Source: Gluconobacter kondonii
GTDB taxonomy: Bacteria > Pseudomonadota > Alphaproteobacteria > Acetobacterales > Acetobacteraceae
Direction: 5' to 3'
DNA length: 33,661 nucleotides
NCBI RefSeq assembly: GCF_002723995.1
Contig: NZ_BEWP01000021.1
Coordinates: forward strand, 1 to 33,661
This document shows positions 32,095 to 33,661 of the stretch, one piece after another; the stretch's first letter is position 1, and every line of letters starts with the position of its first letter. Position numbers and translations under genes: made by a program. The notes beneath the pieces were generated by a model, which made no database searches, had not been told where the DNA came from, and was given only the letters and a program-made list of their open reading frames with translations.

Positions 32095-33393
32095 TTAATA
32101 ACCGTTGGGAACAGCTGACGACTGGTTCACAGGGGTCTCCTGAGGAGCACGACTGCGAATAACCGTAGCCATAAGAACAGCCCCCACGACCCCCGTCACA
32201 GAGGCAATCGTGAACGCTAAAGTGTATCCACCCGTATATTGCACCGCAAATCCTGTCAGGGCTGGTGAAATTACACCTGAGAGGTTTGCCAGAAGGTGAA
32301 TAAAACCTCCGACACTGCCCATACGGGCCGCCGGAACGAGTTCGTGGATCATAGCCCAAAGAGATTGCATTCCAGCGGAAAGCATCATCAGAGCAAATCC
32401 AAGAATAAGAACAGAAATAGTCAGATTGGTGACGAACAGAACCGCAATCAATGCTCCAACCGCAGACAAAAGCGGCACGATTGTCGTGAGCTTGCGAGCA
32501 GCCAGACGGTTTGTGCTTTTCTTAAACACAAAATCGGAAACAAAGCCGCCGCCTGCATATCCGATAAATCCGCCAATCCAAGGCACCATCGCTGCGCCAG
32601 CTAAGCCCTTCGTACTGACATGCAGCACAGACACCAAATAGCTGGGAAGCCATGAAATGAAGATATAGAGAATATAAAGATGCGCGAACAAACCAGCTGC
32701 CATAGCCAGTGTTGTGGGAGCCAGAAGGTACTGGCGCAAAGGACCAACTTGCTCGCTCAACATAGTCGTAACCGGCTTGCGATCAGACGCAATATGTTTC
32801 TTCTCGCCTTCAGAAACAAACCGGGATTCCGCAGGAGTATCCTGAACTCCAAATGCCCAAACAGCACTCCAGATCAGCCCGAGAGAGCCCAAAACAACAA
32901 AGCTCAGCCGCCATCCCAACAATGAAGCGATCAGAACGCTTAACGGAGCGGCCAATGCACTACCAAAATTTTGTCCTGAAAGAGCGAAACCAAGCGCCCT
33001 AGCTGTTTCTCGCCTTGGGAACCAATTGGTGATCATACGATTGGTCGTAGAATTCATTGGTCCTTCAGAAGCACCAAACAGCACGCGCACCCCGATAAGG
33101 GCTGCAATACTCCCGACCATACCTGTCGCTGCACAAAAAACCGACCACGCGCATGCTGCTATCAGAAATGTTTTCTTGGGACCGACGCGATCTGAAAGGT
33201 AGCCTCCGAGAAAAGAAAAAACAGCGTACCCCGCAAAGAATGCACTGAAAACTATTCCCAATTGAGAATCTGTGAAATGCAGATCGGCCTTCATCAAGGG
33301 CGCAAGAATACCTATAGCTGCACGATCCATATAATTGATCATACCAACCGAAAACAGCATCAGCACGATGACTATACGGTAACGTCCGGACAT
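32095..33393 (-). CDS. MFS transporter, anion:cation symporter (ACS) type
   Basis: A 432-residue, 12-helix major-facilitator permease. I start it at ATG 33393 (MSGRYRIVIVLMLFSVG), where GGAG lies 6 nt upstream, rather than at the longer frame start at 33444. NYMDRAAIGILAPLM in helix 1 and the loop GGYLSDRVGPKK (MFS signature) are typical of the ACS family, which imports hexuronates, tartrate and other sugar acids. As first gene of unit (iv) behind a LacI-type operator, it probably brings the acid or keto-acid product of periplasmic oxidation into the cell for OtnK/OtnC. The exact solute is inference. Confidence 0.92.
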   Translation of the reverse strand: MSGRYRIVIVLMLFSVGMINYMDRAAIGILAPLMKADLHFTDSQLGIVFSAFFAGYAVFSFLGGYLSDRVGPKKTFLIAACAWSVFCAATGMVGSIAALIGVRVLFGASEGPMNSTTNRMITNWFPRRETARALGFALSGQNFGSALAAPLSVLIASLLGWRLSFVVLGSLGLIWSAVWAFGVQDTPAESRFVSEGEKKHIASDRKPVTTMLSEQVGPLRQYLLAPTTLAMAAGLFAHLYILYIFISWLPSYLVSVLHVSTKGLAGAAMVPWIGGFIGYAGGGFVSDFVFKKSTNRLAARKLTTIVPLLSAVGALIAVLFVTNLTISVLILGFALMMLSAGMQSLWAMIHELVPAARMGSVGGFIHLLANLSGVISPALTGFAVQYTGGYTLAFTIASVTGVVGAVLMATVIRSRAPQETPVNQSSAVPNGY

Positions 33394-33500
33394 TCTGAGC
33401 TCCAACTCACACTGAACAGGCCGTACGACCAACACGATCTTCACAGCGCCGATAAAAACGACACAAGAAGCTACGTATGATGGATCGCGATCCGGCGCAA

Positions 33501-33514
33501 TGTAAGCGTTTACA
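33501..33514. promoter_or_regulatory. LacI/GalR-type operator upstream of unit (iv)
   Basis: TGTAAGCGTTTACA fits TGNAANCGNTTNCA and is an almost perfect palindrome, the most symmetric of the four sites. It lies 108 bp upstream of the MFS start at 33393. The promoter itself could not be fixed. Confidence 0.78.
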
Positions 33515-33540
33515 CAAATAAGTCAGATAAGCTCAACCGG

Positions 33541-33570
33541 AATTCACTCAACTTAGCGTCAATTCACTCA
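33541..33570. repeat. Direct repeat AATTCACTCA x2 upstream of the MFS operon
   Basis: Identical 10-bp units at 33541-33550 and 33561-33570 have starts 20 bp apart, about two helical turns, so both face the same side of the DNA. They lie upstream of the operator at 33501 with respect to the MFS gene, where an activator would bind. The role is inferred from spacing only. No gene lies in 33515-33634. Confidence 0.5.
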
Positions 33571-33634
33571 TAATTGTGTTATTTTATGCTTTTTTATAAC
33601 GGTAATTCGTTACGTGGCGAAAAAAGCCTCCTTA

Positions 33635-33661
33635 GAGCCTGACCGAAAATGAATTGAGTGA
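33635..33661 (+). mobile_element. IS5-family terminal repeat at window edge
   Basis: GAGCCTGACCGAAAATGAAT here matches the IS end at 3215 with a single change and in the same orientation. The preceding TTA (33632-33634) fits a TNA target of IS1031-type elements. The element continues beyond the window, so its integrity is unknown. Confidence 0.7.

Noticed and set aside
1-33661. CRISPR arrays, tRNA/rRNA genes, prophage structural genes or replication origins.
   Set aside because: None were seen. Repeats present are paired inverted repeats or IS ends, not regularly spaced direct-repeat arrays.

Overview
The window looks like part of an acetic acid bacterium genome (Acetobacteraceae; genus not resolvable from sequence alone). 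The evidence is a bacterial-type pyruvate decarboxylase, three periplasmic flavoprotein/small-subunit/tri-haem cytochrome dehydrogenases of the kind these bacteria use for oxidative fermentation, an OprB sugar porin, and a heavy load of IS5, IS481, IS3 and IS701-type relics.

Left part (1-12241), a mosaic of islands and insertion-sequence debris. A partial IS5-type transposase (1-416) is followed by pdc and a divergent LysR gene. Next come degenerate IS5, IS701-like and IS903-group fragments (3215-4325), a compact toxin-antitoxin pair (4452-5086), a gene-poor stretch of inverted repeats and a MITE-like element, and an SRPBCC gene with one internal stop. A small redox operon follows: a DJ-1/PfpI protein, a frameshifted MDR oxidoreductase and an OYE-type flavoenzyme, divergent from a second LysR gene. 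An IS481 copy and IS3/IS481 fragments close the region.

Right part (12417-33514), one coherent catabolic cluster in four transcription units. (i) Minus strand: leaderless ModA-like binding protein, SLDH-type small subunit, GMC flavoprotein, tri-haem cytochrome, OprB porin. (ii) Plus strand: Asp/Glu-racemase-like protein, 3-oxo-tetronate kinase (OtnK), 3-oxo-tetronate-4-phosphate decarboxylase (OtnC), gluconate-2-dehydrogenase-type small subunit, GMC flavoprotein, tri-haem cytochrome. (iii) A divergent pair: exported SMP-30/gluconolactonase and an exported beta-propeller protein. (iv) Minus strand: MFS organic-anion transporter, cytosolic lactonase-like propeller, membrane-anchored tri-haem cytochrome, small subunit, GMC flavoprotein.

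The main discovery is that each intergenic region heading these units carries a 14-bp LacI/GalR-type operator fitting TGNAANCGNTTNCA (18172, 18360, 25969, 33501). The cluster therefore looks like one regulon, although no LacI-family gene lies inside the window. The gene set suggests that a polyol, aldose, lactone or sugar acid enters through the porin, is oxidised stepwise in the periplasm with electrons passing to cytochrome c and quinone, and is hydrolysed from lactone to acid. The acid would enter by the MFS carrier and pass through OtnK/OtnC to DHAP and CO2. The usual cytosolic NAD-dependent tetronate dehydrogenase and the OtnI isomerase are absent, so the periplasmic dehydrogenases and the racemase-like protein may replace them. 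That pathway is inference.
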